The notes beneath the pieces were generated by a model. The model was not told the origin of the DNA. It saw only the letters and a list, made by a program, of their open reading frames with translations, and made no database searches. From contig NZ_JACCDD010000001.1 in NCBI RefSeq assembly GCF_013415115.1, positions 434,001 through 498,000 of the forward strand: a stretch of 64,000 nt of DNA, given 5' to 3'. Below are positions 8,913 through 17,016 of the stretch, in pieces. A program made the translations under genes and the position numbers. Origin of the DNA: Vreelandella zhaodongensis (GTDB taxonomy: Bacteria > Pseudomonadota > Gammaproteobacteria > Pseudomonadales > Halomonadaceae). How positions within the stretch are numbered: the first letter of the stretch is position 1; every line of letters starts with the position of its first letter.

Positions 8913-9106
8913 ACGGTGTTTGGCCCTGGCATTTGGTAGCAACAAGTTGCCATGTTAGCAGAACCTGGCATGGGTTAGCGTGCTGCTCTTTTAAAGAGGA
9001 GTGCAGTGTTGTTTGAAAGGTGAGGCGGACGTTAGGTGTGTATAGTTTTTGTATAAAATTATCAAATTGAGTAAGCTGTCAGAAAGTAATTAATGAGGCG
9101 GTTTCC

Positions 9107-10354
9107 ATGCGCGAACGCGGTAGAACACGACGTTTACTAGGGCTGGGTGCCCGCACCGGCGGGGCGTTGCTGAAAACTCGCTTAGGCGGTCAAGCCGATT
9201 GGCGGGCGTTGGGCGAAGCGCTGTTTGAAGGGCTTTCGGAATTGAAAGGCCCGGCCATGAAACTGGCGCAGGTTATGTCGCAGTGGGATGACCTACTGCC
9301 CCCAGACTTAGCTAATGAGCTCGCTCGTTTGCAGCGCCAGGCCGAACCCATGCCGTGGCCGCGTATTCGTGAAGCGTTGGTGCTGCAGTATGGCGATATT
9401 GACCAGTTTTTTAGCGATATTGAAGAGCGCCCGTTTGCTAGTGCTTCCATGGGGCAGGTGCATAAAGCGGTCACTCATGCAGGCGAAACCGTCGTATTGA
9501 AAGTGCAGTATCCTGGGTTGGCGGATGTGCTGGAAAGTGATCTTAAGCAGGTCAGGCGTATCATGGGCTTGGGGCGTTGGTTCAAAGTGCCCCAGGCACG
9601 CTTGGATGCACTGTTTGAAGAGTTAGCGGCGGGGCTGCGTGAAGAGTTGGACTATCACGCTGAAGCCAACGCGCTTGCCCGCTATCGCGAGCGTTATCAG
9701 GATAATCCCCAGCTGGTCATACCCGAGCCGCTGTTTGAACTTTCCGGTCAGCATGTGTTGGCAATGCGCTATGTGGGCGGCACACCACTGCGAGAATTAG
9801 AAAGCTTCGACGACGCTACCCGCCAGAAAGTCGCGGTGGCACTAGCTGATTGGATTACCGAGGAGCTGTTTACCTACGGTGAGCTGCACGCTGACCCCCA
9901 TGCTGGTAACTTTGCCGCGGATGCAGAAGGGCGCTTGGTCATCTACGATTTTGGTGCGGTGATACCTGTACCTGAAGCGCGCTTAAAAGCCATGATGCAG
10001 CTGTTAGATGCCACCCTGGCTCAAGACCCGATGGCCATGGATGAGGCGCTCATGAAAATGGGTGGCCGCCAGGGGCAGGGTGCGCCGCTGGCGCTTTACA
10101 GAGAGTCAGCCGAGTGCGTGTCCCCGCTGTTTGCCCCTGGCGAGCAAGATTTCAGCGACGTGCGGGTACACCGCCGCCTGCGGGAGCTGACGCCAAAAGT
10201 ATGGGCTGCCATGGATCGCTTACAACCGCCCGCAGACACACTGCTGCTTTCCCGCGCGCTTAATGGCCACTATTGGAACTTAGTACGCCTGAAAGCGCGG
10301 TTGGATATGCATTCCCGTACTGAACCACTGCTAAGTTGGGCCCGGACACCCTAA
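9107..10354 (+). CDS. ABC1/UbiB-family atypical kinase
   Basis: This 415-residue member of the ABC1 (ADCK/UbiB) family has the family element KGPAMKLAQVMS near residue 48, corresponding to the KxGQ region, then an Ala-rich nucleotide loop (FASASMGQVHKA), the ion-pair lysine in VVLKVQYPG, and the catalytic HADPHAGNFA with the metal-binding IYDFGAV. No membrane segments are evident, unlike E. coli UbiB, so it is a soluble AarF-like paralogue. The family supports quinone biosynthesis and lipid handling by ATP-dependent action. Ribosome site GAGGCGG lies at 9095-9101. Confidence 0.88.
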   Translation: MRERGRTRRLLGLGARTGGALLKTRLGGQADWRALGEALFEGLSELKGPAMKLAQVMSQWDDLLPPDLANELARLQRQAEPMPWPRIREALVLQYGDIDQFFSDIEERPFASASMGQVHKAVTHAGETVVLKVQYPGLADVLESDLKQVRRIMGLGRWFKVPQARLDALFEELAAGLREELDYHAEANALARYRERYQDNPQLVIPEPLFELSGQHVLAMRYVGGTPLRELESFDDATRQKVAVALADWITEELFTYGELHADPHAGNFAADAEGRLVIYDFGAVIPVPEARLKAMMQLLDATLAQDPMAMDEALMKMGGRQGQGAPLALYRESAECVSPLFAPGEQDFSDVRVHRRLRELTPKVWAAMDRLQPPADTLLLSRALNGHYWNLVRLKARLDMHSRTEPLLSWARTP

Positions 10355-10436
10355 CCAATTGCCACTGCGGGGGCGCTGTCGAATATGCTAAACTATCGCG
10401 CTTTTCAATAGCGTCATTAAGACAGTGGAGACGGCA

Positions 10437-12257
10437 ATGCTGGCGGTATGGGTCGATCAACTGCTGGGATTTGCCTCTGGGGCACTCTCGGCAATCAGGC
10501 AGCAAGAACACTACCCCGATTTTATGACGTGGGTACGTGACAAAGGCGCGGATGCATTTAATGGCAATGTGGCCACTGCTCAGGCATTGGCACCTATTTT
10601 ATGGTCCCAGACGCCGCTAGAGCGGCTGGACTTTGCCAGTGAGCCCTTGGCTACCCCAGGGCGCAACGAACCCTGTTGGTGCGACTCCGGACGCAAGTAT
10701 AAGCAGTGCTGCTACCGCGTAGATTTCCCCACGGAAATTCCCGAGCAGATGATGTGGATGCTTTCCCTGCGGGAATGGAAAGGGGCCACCTTAAAAGCCG
10801 CGTTGGAGAGTCAGCAAGCTCCTCCTCAAGCGCTGTTGGAAGCTGGGCTGATTGCCGCTGAAAGTGGCCAAACGGGGCGTTCAATGCAGATCCTTGAGTC
10901 GCTGTTTGACGGTAGCGATTGGTCGCGGCTGCCGGAACAGGCCGAGCCTGCCTTTGAAATTCTGTTGGATATTTACCAAGAGCGTGGCTTTACCCGCAAG
11001 CGTGCTGATCTGCTTGATGACGTTATGGAGCGTGGCCCATTGTTCTTGCGTGGCGTAGCGCTTGAGCGGTTATGCTTGATGCATCTGGATAATGACGATT
11101 TAGACAGCGCCCGCGCCGCTTTCGTAAAAGCCCAGCAGGCGCTACCAGATTCACCGACGCTAGCTTACATTGAAGCCATGCTTCTGCTGCATGAAGGTCA
11201 TGAGGCAGAGGCGAAAGAGCGGGCTAACTTCTGGTACCGCCGCTTGGTTCGCCAGGGTGATTTAGACGAAGAGCAGCTTGAATTCCTGGCAGCTCTAGCA
11301 GAAAACCCAGGCGCCACCTTAGCTGACCAGCTATTGAGCGCCGAAGAAGATATGGCGACGCCGCTGGTGTCGCTGCAGTCGTTGTTGGCCGCACTGACGA
11401 CCGCTCCCAAACTTGATATTCACCAGGACGAAGAGAGCGGCAGGCTGCTGTATAACACCACCGCTCGTGAAGAAACCCTGTTTGCAGCTTGGCACGAACA
11501 GTTTCAGGTGTTGGTCGATGAAGACGTAGCTTTGGGGTTCCGCGACGACCCGTGGAGCAACGCGGTGGAGTGGATGTCAGCATTGTGCGCTCATCCGGAA
11601 TGGCTCGATGCCCCCCAAGTGGTACAAGATCTCACGTTGGCGCTGACCAGCCGGTTTGGTAGCTTGCCGTGGATGGCTCCCGGTTTGTTAGAACCATTGG
11701 CGTTGCGCCTTTCCCGCTGGCTTGAACAGGCCCGTGCCGCAGGCGATGGCAGTTTGTGTTGGGATGATGCAGATAACGCGATGCTACTGCGCACAGGTTT
11801 GGCGCTGGTGGTGGGTATGGAGCGCGGTGCGCGTCAGCACTCCCGTGAGTTAGCTGAAGAGCTGCTCGCCATAGATCAGGAAGATAGCCTGGGCTTGAGA
11901 GAGCTGGTGCTTGACCAACTGCTGCGCGATGATCGAAATGAAGAAGCGCTAGCGCTAACCGATGAGCCGCAAAAAGATGATGGCTCGTTGGAGCTGGGAC
12001 TATTGATGGGGCGCACGCTGGCGCTTTATCGCTTAGAAAAGTACGATTGCGCCGAAGCGGCACTGGCCGAAGTGGTTGCTCACAACCGCCATGCGCTGGA
12101 GCTAATTTGTGCAGAGAACCCGCGGCCTTCCATGCCACATGCAGATGGTCAGGTAGACCCTGGCTCCCGCGCGGAAGCATGGCAGTATCGAACGCTTATG
12201 CGTGACCAGTGGCGCACCACGCCAGGGGCCCTGGCGTGGCTTGACGATCACCGTTAG
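10437..12257 (+). CDS. SEC-C metal-binding, TPR-like repeat protein
   Basis: I start it at the ATG with GTGGAG 6 bases upstream, giving 606 residues. A SEC-C zinc motif, CxC-x8-CC at residues 80-92 (CWCDSGRKYKQCC), lies near the N-terminus rather than at the C-terminus as in SecA. The rest is helical with TPR-like character, for example the RAAFVKAQQALPDSPTLAYIEAM segment and a later LALYRLEKYDCAEAALAEV segment. It probably acts as a protein-binding scaffold; no catalytic motif is visible. It ends 7 bases from the convergent MFS gene. Confidence 0.75.
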   Translation: MLAVWVDQLLGFASGALSAIRQQEHYPDFMTWVRDKGADAFNGNVATAQALAPILWSQTPLERLDFASEPLATPGRNEPCWCDSGRKYKQCCYRVDFPTEIPEQMMWMLSLREWKGATLKAALESQQAPPQALLEAGLIAAESGQTGRSMQILESLFDGSDWSRLPEQAEPAFEILLDIYQERGFTRKRADLLDDVMERGPLFLRGVALERLCLMHLDNDDLDSARAAFVKAQQALPDSPTLAYIEAMLLLHEGHEAEAKERANFWYRRLVRQGDLDEEQLEFLAALAENPGATLADQLLSAEEDMATPLVSLQSLLAALTTAPKLDIHQDEESGRLLYNTTAREETLFAAWHEQFQVLVDEDVALGFRDDPWSNAVEWMSALCAHPEWLDAPQVVQDLTLALTSRFGSLPWMAPGLLEPLALRLSRWLEQARAAGDGSLCWDDADNAMLLRTGLALVVGMERGARQHSRELAEELLAIDQEDSLGLRELVLDQLLRDDRNEEALALTDEPQKDDGSLELGLLMGRTLALYRLEKYDCAEAALAEVVAHNRHALELICAENPRPSMPHADGQVDPGSRAEAWQYRTLMRDQWRTTPGALAWLDDHR

Positions 12258-12264
12258 TCGTTTA

Positions 12265-13632
12265 TTAGCTCGTTTTTATAACCGGCGTAGGTACCAGTTG
12301 CTTGTCTCGGCTTATCCAAATCGCTAGCGCAATGGCGGGTAAGCCGAGCAGGGTCGCGACGACAAAGAATGTAGCGTATCCCTGGGCGGTAACTACTAAT
12401 CCTCCGAAGCCACTTAGAAACTTGCCTGGTAGCGTCATTAGCGATGAGAAGAGTGCATACTGAGTAGCGGTATACGCCCGCGAGGTCAGGCTGGAAAGGA
12501 AGGCGATAAATACCGCACTGGCTAGGCCATTGGCTAAGTTATCGCCCACAATGGCCATGACCAGCATGGGGAGCTGTTGTCCCGCCAACGCTAGCAGGGC
12601 GAACAGCAGGTTGGTCAGCGTGGCGGCGGCGGCACCAAAGATTAGCAGTGGCCCGATGCCGTAGCGTGCCACCAGTAACCCGCCAAGAATACCGCCAGTA
12701 ATACTCATAGCAATGCCGAAAATATTGGTGACGTTGGCAATAGTGGCCAGTGAAAACCCTAAATCGATATACAGTGGGTTTGCCATAGAGGCCATTGCTA
12801 GGTCGCTAATTCGAAACACCGCGATAAATACCAAAATACCTAATGCCTTGACGCCATAGCGACGAAAGAAATCGGTAAAGGGGCACACAATTGCGCCAAT
12901 TGCCCAGGCACCTAACCTGCGTAGTGCTTTGGGCTTGCCACGGCTAGCACGGATAAAGGCACGTACTTTCGGTTCGTGGATCAGTTGAACCGACAGCGAA
13001 GCGCGTTTTGGCTCTGGTCGAATAAGCACCGTAAGCACACCAATCCCCACTAAAGCGGCCATAGTGAGATAGGCGACATTCCATGACGCGGCGGAGGCTA
13101 CGTAGAGTGCCCCCGCACCTGCCGCCAGCAGACCAGCTCGGTAGCCAATAATATAGGTAGAAGCCATTGCCGCCTGCATATCATCATCGGCAGATTCAAT
13201 CCGGTAGGCGTCAATGGCGATATCCTGGGTTGCCGAGCCAAAGGCCACCAGCAGGGCAAAGGCGGCTACCCAGCCCAGGTTTCCGACAGGGCTTAATCCA
13301 GCCAAACCGATTAAGCCAGCGACAATCATACCCTGAGCAAGCAGCATCCAGCCGCGTCGTTGGCCAAACGTTCGGGTGAGTATAGGGAGTGCCAGCCGAT
13401 CGACGATAGGCGCCCAAAAAAACTTGATCGAGTAGAGCATGCCGATCCAGGCGAAAAAGCCGATGGCGGCAACTTCCACACCGTCGCTGCGTAACCAGGC
13501 AGACAGTGTGGAAAACACCAGTAAGAAGGGTAGGCCCGCAGAAAACCCTAAAAACAGCATGGTGATAACAGGCGCTCGCAAGTAGATAGCGAGCGCAGCC
13601 AGCCAGCTACGCTGGGGGGTTGGGGTTGGCAT
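12265..13632 (-). CDS. AmpG-like MFS permease
   Basis: This permease of about 455 residues has twelve or more predicted membrane helices and AmpG family hallmarks: an N-terminal GFSAGLPFLLVFSTLSAWL, KFFWAPIVDRL and SATQDIAIDAYRIE. AmpG imports anhydromuropeptides for cell-wall recycling, and this protein could do the same, though several AmpG-like paralogues have unknown substrates. I prefer the ATG at 13632; a GTG 12 bases upstream abuts the GGAG site and is too close. It is convergent with the SEC-C gene. Confidence 0.85.
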   Translation of the reverse strand: MPTPTPQRSWLAALAIYLRAPVITMLFLGFSAGLPFLLVFSTLSAWLRSDGVEVAAIGFFAWIGMLYSIKFFWAPIVDRLALPILTRTFGQRRGWMLLAQGMIVAGLIGLAGLSPVGNLGWVAAFALLVAFGSATQDIAIDAYRIESADDDMQAAMASTYIIGYRAGLLAAGAGALYVASAASWNVAYLTMAALVGIGVLTVLIRPEPKRASLSVQLIHEPKVRAFIRASRGKPKALRRLGAWAIGAIVCPFTDFFRRYGVKALGILVFIAVFRISDLAMASMANPLYIDLGFSLATIANVTNIFGIAMSITGGILGGLLVARYGIGPLLIFGAAAATLTNLLFALLALAGQQLPMLVMAIVGDNLANGLASAVFIAFLSSLTSRAYTATQYALFSSLMTLPGKFLSGFGGLVVTAQGYATFFVVATLLGLPAIALAIWISRDKQLVPTPVIKTS

Positions 13633-13750
13633 GTTGATTAACACTCCAAAAAGAAAACGTCTGCGTCAAGGCCCGCTGAAAAACCTGGCAGTGATAGACT
13701 AGGCCTGACATCCATGACAAAGCCGACAGCTTACCGGAGAGGAGTTTTCC

Positions 13751-14269
13751 ATGTCGATTACGGCACATCAGGTAGTGACCTTACATTATGTTTTAAGCGA
13801 CGTTCTCAACGATGGAAGCACTCGTGTGCTTGACGACTCTAACGCGCGTGATAAGCCGCTTGAGTATCTTCACGGTCACGACAATATTTTACCTGGTTTA
13901 GAACGCGCGCTCGATGGAAAAGAGGCGGGTGCTGAATTGCGGGTTACGTTATCCCCGGTGGATGCCTATGGCATTCGCAATGAGGCGTTGGTGCAAGATG
14001 TTACCCGCGCCTCCTTTGGCAACGTAGCGCTAGAACCGGGTAGTCGTTTTCAGACCGAAGGTGAAGCAGGCCCACAAATTGTCACCGTGGTGAGTATCGA
14101 TGGCGACATGGTGACAGTCGATACTAACCACCCACTGGCTGGCCATACGCTGCGCTATAAAGTGAATGTGTTAGCAGTGCGTGAGGCTACCCGAGCAGAA
14201 TTGGCGAAAGGCCACCCGCTCCCCGAGGGCACTGAACACAGTAAAGTAGAAGATCGCAAAGTACTTTGA
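13751..14269 (+). CDS. FKBP-type peptidyl-prolyl isomerase (SlyD-like)
   Basis: This 172-residue SlyD-type enzyme has the FKBP N-strand (VVTLHYVLSD), the LEYLHGHDNILPGLERAL segment (about 38-56), an inserted IF chaperone domain, then TNHPLAGHTLRYKVNVLAV, which is highly diagnostic. It lacks the long His-rich metal tail of E. coli SlyD. It catalyses proline isomerisation and has chaperone activity in the cytoplasm. A good ribosome site (GGAGAGGAG, from 13736) precedes ATG 13751. Confidence 0.9.
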   Translation: MSITAHQVVTLHYVLSDVLNDGSTRVLDDSNARDKPLEYLHGHDNILPGLERALDGKEAGAELRVTLSPVDAYGIRNEALVQDVTRASFGNVALEPGSRFQTEGEAGPQIVTVVSIDGDMVTVDTNHPLAGHTLRYKVNVLAVREATRAELAKGHPLPEGTEHSKVEDRKVL

Positions 14270-14326
14270 CTGTCGGGGCTTTGATTACAAGTGTTTTGAT
14301 TAGCAGCGTGTTTTACGCCTGAAAAA

Positions 14327-14340
14327 CTGACCCATATCAA
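14327..14340. promoter_or_regulatory. Upstream Anr/FNR-like box
   Basis: CTGACCCATATCAA matches the FNR/Anr consensus TTGAT-N4-ATCAA in 8 of 10 defined bases. It is centred 50 bp upstream of a second box. Confidence 0.55.
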
Positions 14341-14376
14341 GTTCCTGAAAGGCCAAAAGTTACCCATTTGCAAAGC

Positions 14377-14390
14377 TTGACCCAGATCAG
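14377..14390. promoter_or_regulatory. Proximal Anr/FNR box in a class II promoter
   Basis: TTGACCCAGATCAG matches the FNR/Anr consensus in 8 of 10 defined bases. A -10 hexamer TACGAT lies at 14412-14417, so the start of transcription falls near 14425 and the box is centred at about -41.5, the classic class II activation position. The promoter drives the 41-codon gene starting at 14450. Confidence 0.65.
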
Positions 14391-14449
14391 TTTCCCTTGC
14401 CGTTAACCCAGTACGATGGGGACATACATCACGGCGGGAGGAGTAGACC

Positions 14450-14575
14450 ATGTACTGGGATGATGCGGTTATTTTTGGTCTCGTTACTGTTGCGCTAATG
14501 ATTGCCTTTATGATCGGTTGGGTAGGCTTCATTGTCCGTGATCATCTTCGAAATGATGATCGTAAAAAGCCTTAA
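14450..14575 (+). CDS. 41-residue single-span membrane protein under Anr-type control
   Basis: This short gene begins at ATG 14450 behind a strong GGGAGGAG ribosome site (14436-14443) and ends at TAA 14573-14575. The protein starts MYWDDAVIFG, has one hydrophobic helix (about residues 6-29) and a charged cytoplasmic tail rich in Arg, Asp and Lys. It is followed by a strong intrinsic terminator, so it is a complete monocistronic unit. Size, topology and oxygen-linked promoter recall small terminal-oxidase subunits such as CcoM, CcoQ or CydX. That parallel is my inference, since no sequence motif proves it. Confidence 0.75.
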   Translation: MYWDDAVIFGLVTVALMIAFMIGWVGFIVRDHLRNDDRKKP

Positions 14576-14635
14576 CGTAACGAGCATGTCAGTCGTCAGG
14601 GGAGGGGGCTTACTTTTTAAAGTGAGCTTCCTGTT

Positions 14636-14662
14636 GCCGGCCCAAGTGGGCCGGCTTTTTTT
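14636..14662 (+). terminator. Intrinsic terminator after the small membrane protein gene
   Basis: GCCGGCCC pairs perfectly with GGGCCGGC around an AAGT loop (14636-14655), followed by seven T residues. Confidence 0.92.
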
Positions 14663-14789
14663 GTTGGGTTACAGCATAGCCCGGTAAAAATACAGTTCGT
14701 TAGAAGCAGTTCCTAAGTAATTGGGTGAGCCCTCTGGTAAAGTGCCTTACATCATAATTAGGCACTGCATCGCTAGGGAACCGTTTGCT

Positions 14790-15302
14790 ATGAACGCTGC
14801 CAGTTCAGTTTTTTCTATACGTCTTTACGCTAAAAAACACCCTAAGTTAAGTATAACCTGCGTCCTTCTGCTACTTAGCTGGCTATCAGTACCAGCCTAT
14901 GCTCAGGCACTAAGCATGATTAATGGTGATGCGAAAAAAACGCTCTCTATTAACGACTTACGCCAAAAATCTGATATTACCCAGACTGTATTTGACCCTT
15001 ATCAAGGGCGGGAAGTGGAAATGCGCGGGCTCGAATTTCGTCGTTTTCTCATTGATCAGTTTGGTGACGTACCGCCTGCCTTGCGCTTTACCGCATGGGA
15101 TGACTACGAAGTGACGTTAGGCGGCTGGCATGACCCTAATTGGTTATTGGTGACTGAAGAGGATGGTAAGCCACTTTCATTGCGTTCACGGGGGCCGCTG
15201 CGGCTGGTCGAACAAGCTTACGATGATCAACGTGATGTCGAAAAGCTGCGTGAATTCAACGATTGGATATGGATGATTCGTAGTATCGAGGCTAAGTGGT
15301 GA
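14790..15302 (+). CDS. Periplasmic SUOX/molybdopterin-fold protein without Moco cysteine
   Basis: I start at the ATG behind AGGGAA (14775-14780), giving 170 residues. A signal peptide ends at PAYAQA (about residue 39). The mature part resembles the C-terminal half of the sulfite-oxidase/oxidoreductase molybdopterin-binding fold: MRGLEFRRFLIDQFG, then LRFTAWDDYEV, then WLLVTEEDGKPLSLRSRGPLRLV. It is short and has no cysteine in the mature region to ligate molybdenum, so it is unlikely to be a redox enzyme. Its stop overlaps the start of a membrane GGDEF gene, which suggests a periplasmic ligand sensor for that cyclase. Confidence 0.7.
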   Translation: MNAASSVFSIRLYAKKHPKLSITCVLLLLSWLSVPAYAQALSMINGDAKKTLSINDLRQKSDITQTVFDPYQGREVEMRGLEFRRFLIDQFGDVPPALRFTAWDDYEVTLGGWHDPNWLLVTEEDGKPLSLRSRGPLRLVEQAYDDQRDVEKLREFNDWIWMIRSIEAKW

Positions 15303-16462
15303 CACCTAAAGCACCGACTCCCTTACAGTCGACTCTATCATCCCCCGCTTATTCACCGGTAAAGAGAAAGAAGCGGCGCTATGTGACGTGGTTGTCATTG
15401 AGCTTAATGAGCTTTATGGCACTGATGGTAGTGATTGTTTATGAGGCGCGCTGGGTGTACCCAGAAATACAGGCGTACTTTAGCCAAACAGGCAATTTGA
15501 CTGGACAGCAACTGGCGACTCGCTCCCGAGGATATTTGCAGGGTGCTCAGCAGCAATTGCTTGGTGAACAGCCTTTCGAGGCAGACAGTATTCAAACAAT
15601 CAGGATAAATCTAGACCTTGCGTATGGATTGTTAGATGTCGAGGTGTATCGCCAAAACTACAGCTGCACCGCCCCCAGCTTGCAGACCATCAATGCGCTT
15701 TCAGATCGAATTTACCGAGGAACCGTGACATCGGTTGATGCTGCAAGCGAGCTACTAGAGCCTATCGATTGCTTAACACGCATTGAAATGAGCCAGCTTG
15801 ATTTGCGTGGAATGGCCATCAATGCGTTTTCTGAAAGTACACGCCGACATAATCAGGTAGTGACCTACTCCAGCATGGTGATTTTTGCACTGGGGCTGCT
15901 GTTTTGGGTAATGCATGAGCGTCAATTGAGGCGGGCTGAGCGTGCCACAGAGCAAACCTTGGCCTGGATGGAAAGGGCGATGCGTGATCCATTAACAGGC
16001 ATAGGTAACCGCAGCGCGCTTCAACAAGAAGTGATGGCTAAAGAAGGAACTTCCCTTGCTTTGATACTGGTCGATATTGACTTTTTTAAGCAGTACAACG
16101 ATTCCATGGGGCACCCAGAAGGTGATCAGCTATTGCGTTGCCTGGCTAGCCTATTGAAAGACGTGCTTGGTGAGCAGGCGACACTTTATCGATTAGGTGG
16201 CGATGAGTTTGCCGCTTTATTGCCTTGCCAGAATGACTCTCTGTTAGGTGACTACTGTGATCGATTGACGTCCGGCTTACGGGGGGCCGATTTACAACAC
16301 CCTGCGCACCCTGATAACAAAGGGGTAACGCTTAGCATTGGTGCCGTGCGCTTTGATGCAAGGGAAGATGCTTTCCCGCTTGCTTACTCAGAAGCCGATA
16401 AAGCGCTTTATCGAGTGAAGAGCGCAGGACGTGATGGTTACGAAGTTTCGTTAAAGGGGTGA
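15296..16462 (+). CDS. Membrane diguanylate cyclase (GGDEF)
   Basis: This 388-residue protein has membrane segments at about 34-52 and 195-213 flanking a periplasmic domain, and a C-terminal GGDEF domain with an intact GGDEF at 301-305 and the upstream DPLTGIGNR motif. It should make cyclic di-GMP. No RxxD inhibitory site precedes the GGDEF, so product inhibition of the usual kind is not expected. Translation starts at a GTG (15296 or 15299) overlapping the stop of the preceding periplasmic gene, so the two are translationally coupled. The periplasmic part probably reads a signal through that partner. Confidence 0.9.
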   Translation: MVTPKAPTPLQSTLSSPAYSPVKRKKRRYVTWLSLSLMSFMALMVVIVYEARWVYPEIQAYFSQTGNLTGQQLATRSRGYLQGAQQQLLGEQPFEADSIQTIRINLDLAYGLLDVEVYRQNYSCTAPSLQTINALSDRIYRGTVTSVDAASELLEPIDCLTRIEMSQLDLRGMAINAFSESTRRHNQVVTYSSMVIFALGLLFWVMHERQLRRAERATEQTLAWMERAMRDPLTGIGNRSALQQEVMAKEGTSLALILVDIDFFKQYNDSMGHPEGDQLLRCLASLLKDVLGEQATLYRLGGDEFAALLPCQNDSLLGDYCDRLTSGLRGADLQHPAHPDNKGVTLSIGAVRFDAREDAFPLAYSEADKALYRVKSAGRDGYEVSLKG

Positions 16463-16653
16463 TGCTGAAAGGCTGGCAGCGGGCACACTTGAACAGGTAA
16501 TTAGAGTCATCAGTACTCTTCGGTCGAAATATTCAAAAAAGTAAACAATGGGAAAGTGGCGCCCAGGCTATGGTGTCGAGTGCTCGTCAGGGCTAGGATT
16601 ATTTTAGAAACAGTGTTCGTTAATATCCTTAGCGCATGGAAAGGAGCCTCGTG

Positions 16654-17004
16654 ATGAGTCACGAAACTGATGACTTGCTTAAAAAGCGCCGTTCACGCCG
16701 TCAAGTACTTGCCAGCTTAGGGCTTGGAGCCGCTGCGCTCTATGTTGCCCCTACGCTGATGTCTATGGGGCAAGCTGAAGCACATGGGCGCCATCGTTCG
16801 CGACCGAGTCGCTCACGTTATTCCCGACCCAGTTATTCTCGACCTAGCTATTCTAGGCCTAGTTATTCTAGGCCTAGTTATTCTCGCCCCCGCTATTCAC
16901 GCCCGAAGCGGTCACGCCATCACTATTCTCGGCCACAACGCCCCCGCTGGGAGCGCGATGGTGTGATTGAGATTCGAATAAGTCGTCTATTACCTCGCTG
17001 GTAA
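16654..17004 (+). CDS. Tat-signal protein with YSRPS pentapeptide repeats
   Basis: I choose ATG 16654, 7 bases after AAGGAG (16641-16646), giving 116 residues. The N-terminus has a twin-arginine signal (RRSRRQVLASLG, then a hydrophobic stretch) with likely cleavage after AEA at residue 43. The mature region is almost all Ser, Arg, Pro and Tyr: six uninterrupted copies of YSRP[S/R/K] at residues 56-85, then another YSRPQ at 91-95, and an ordinary tail (GVIEIRISRLLPRW). No known domain is visible. The next gene, 12 bases on, is an HprK-like kinase fused to a PqqD domain, so the repeat protein is a candidate substrate. Confidence 0.8.
   Translation: MSHETDDLLKKRRSRRQVLASLGLGAAALYVAPTLMSMGQAEAHGRHRSRPSRSRYSRPSYSRPSYSRPSYSRPSYSRPRYSRPKRSRHHYSRPQRPRWERDGVIEIRISRLLPRW
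16819..16908 (+). repeat. 15-bp in-frame tandem repeat encoding YSRP[SRK]
   Basis: Six consecutive 15-base units encode the pentapeptide. Codons for Ser, Arg and Pro vary between units while the peptide is kept, which suggests selection on the protein rather than very recent duplication. The fourth and third units are nearly identical in DNA (TATTCTAGGCCTAGT). Confidence 0.9.
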
Positions 17005-17016
17005 GGTGGTAACGTG

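Noticed and set aside
11632..12180. 182-codon antisense frame within the SEC-C gene
   Set aside because: It lies wholly inside a gene with coherent protein features; composition is His/Pro/Arg-rich, typical of an antisense shadow.
16819..16908. CRISPR-like or minisatellite repeat
   Set aside because: The 15-base units are in frame, have no spacers and keep the peptide while codons vary, so they are protein repeats.
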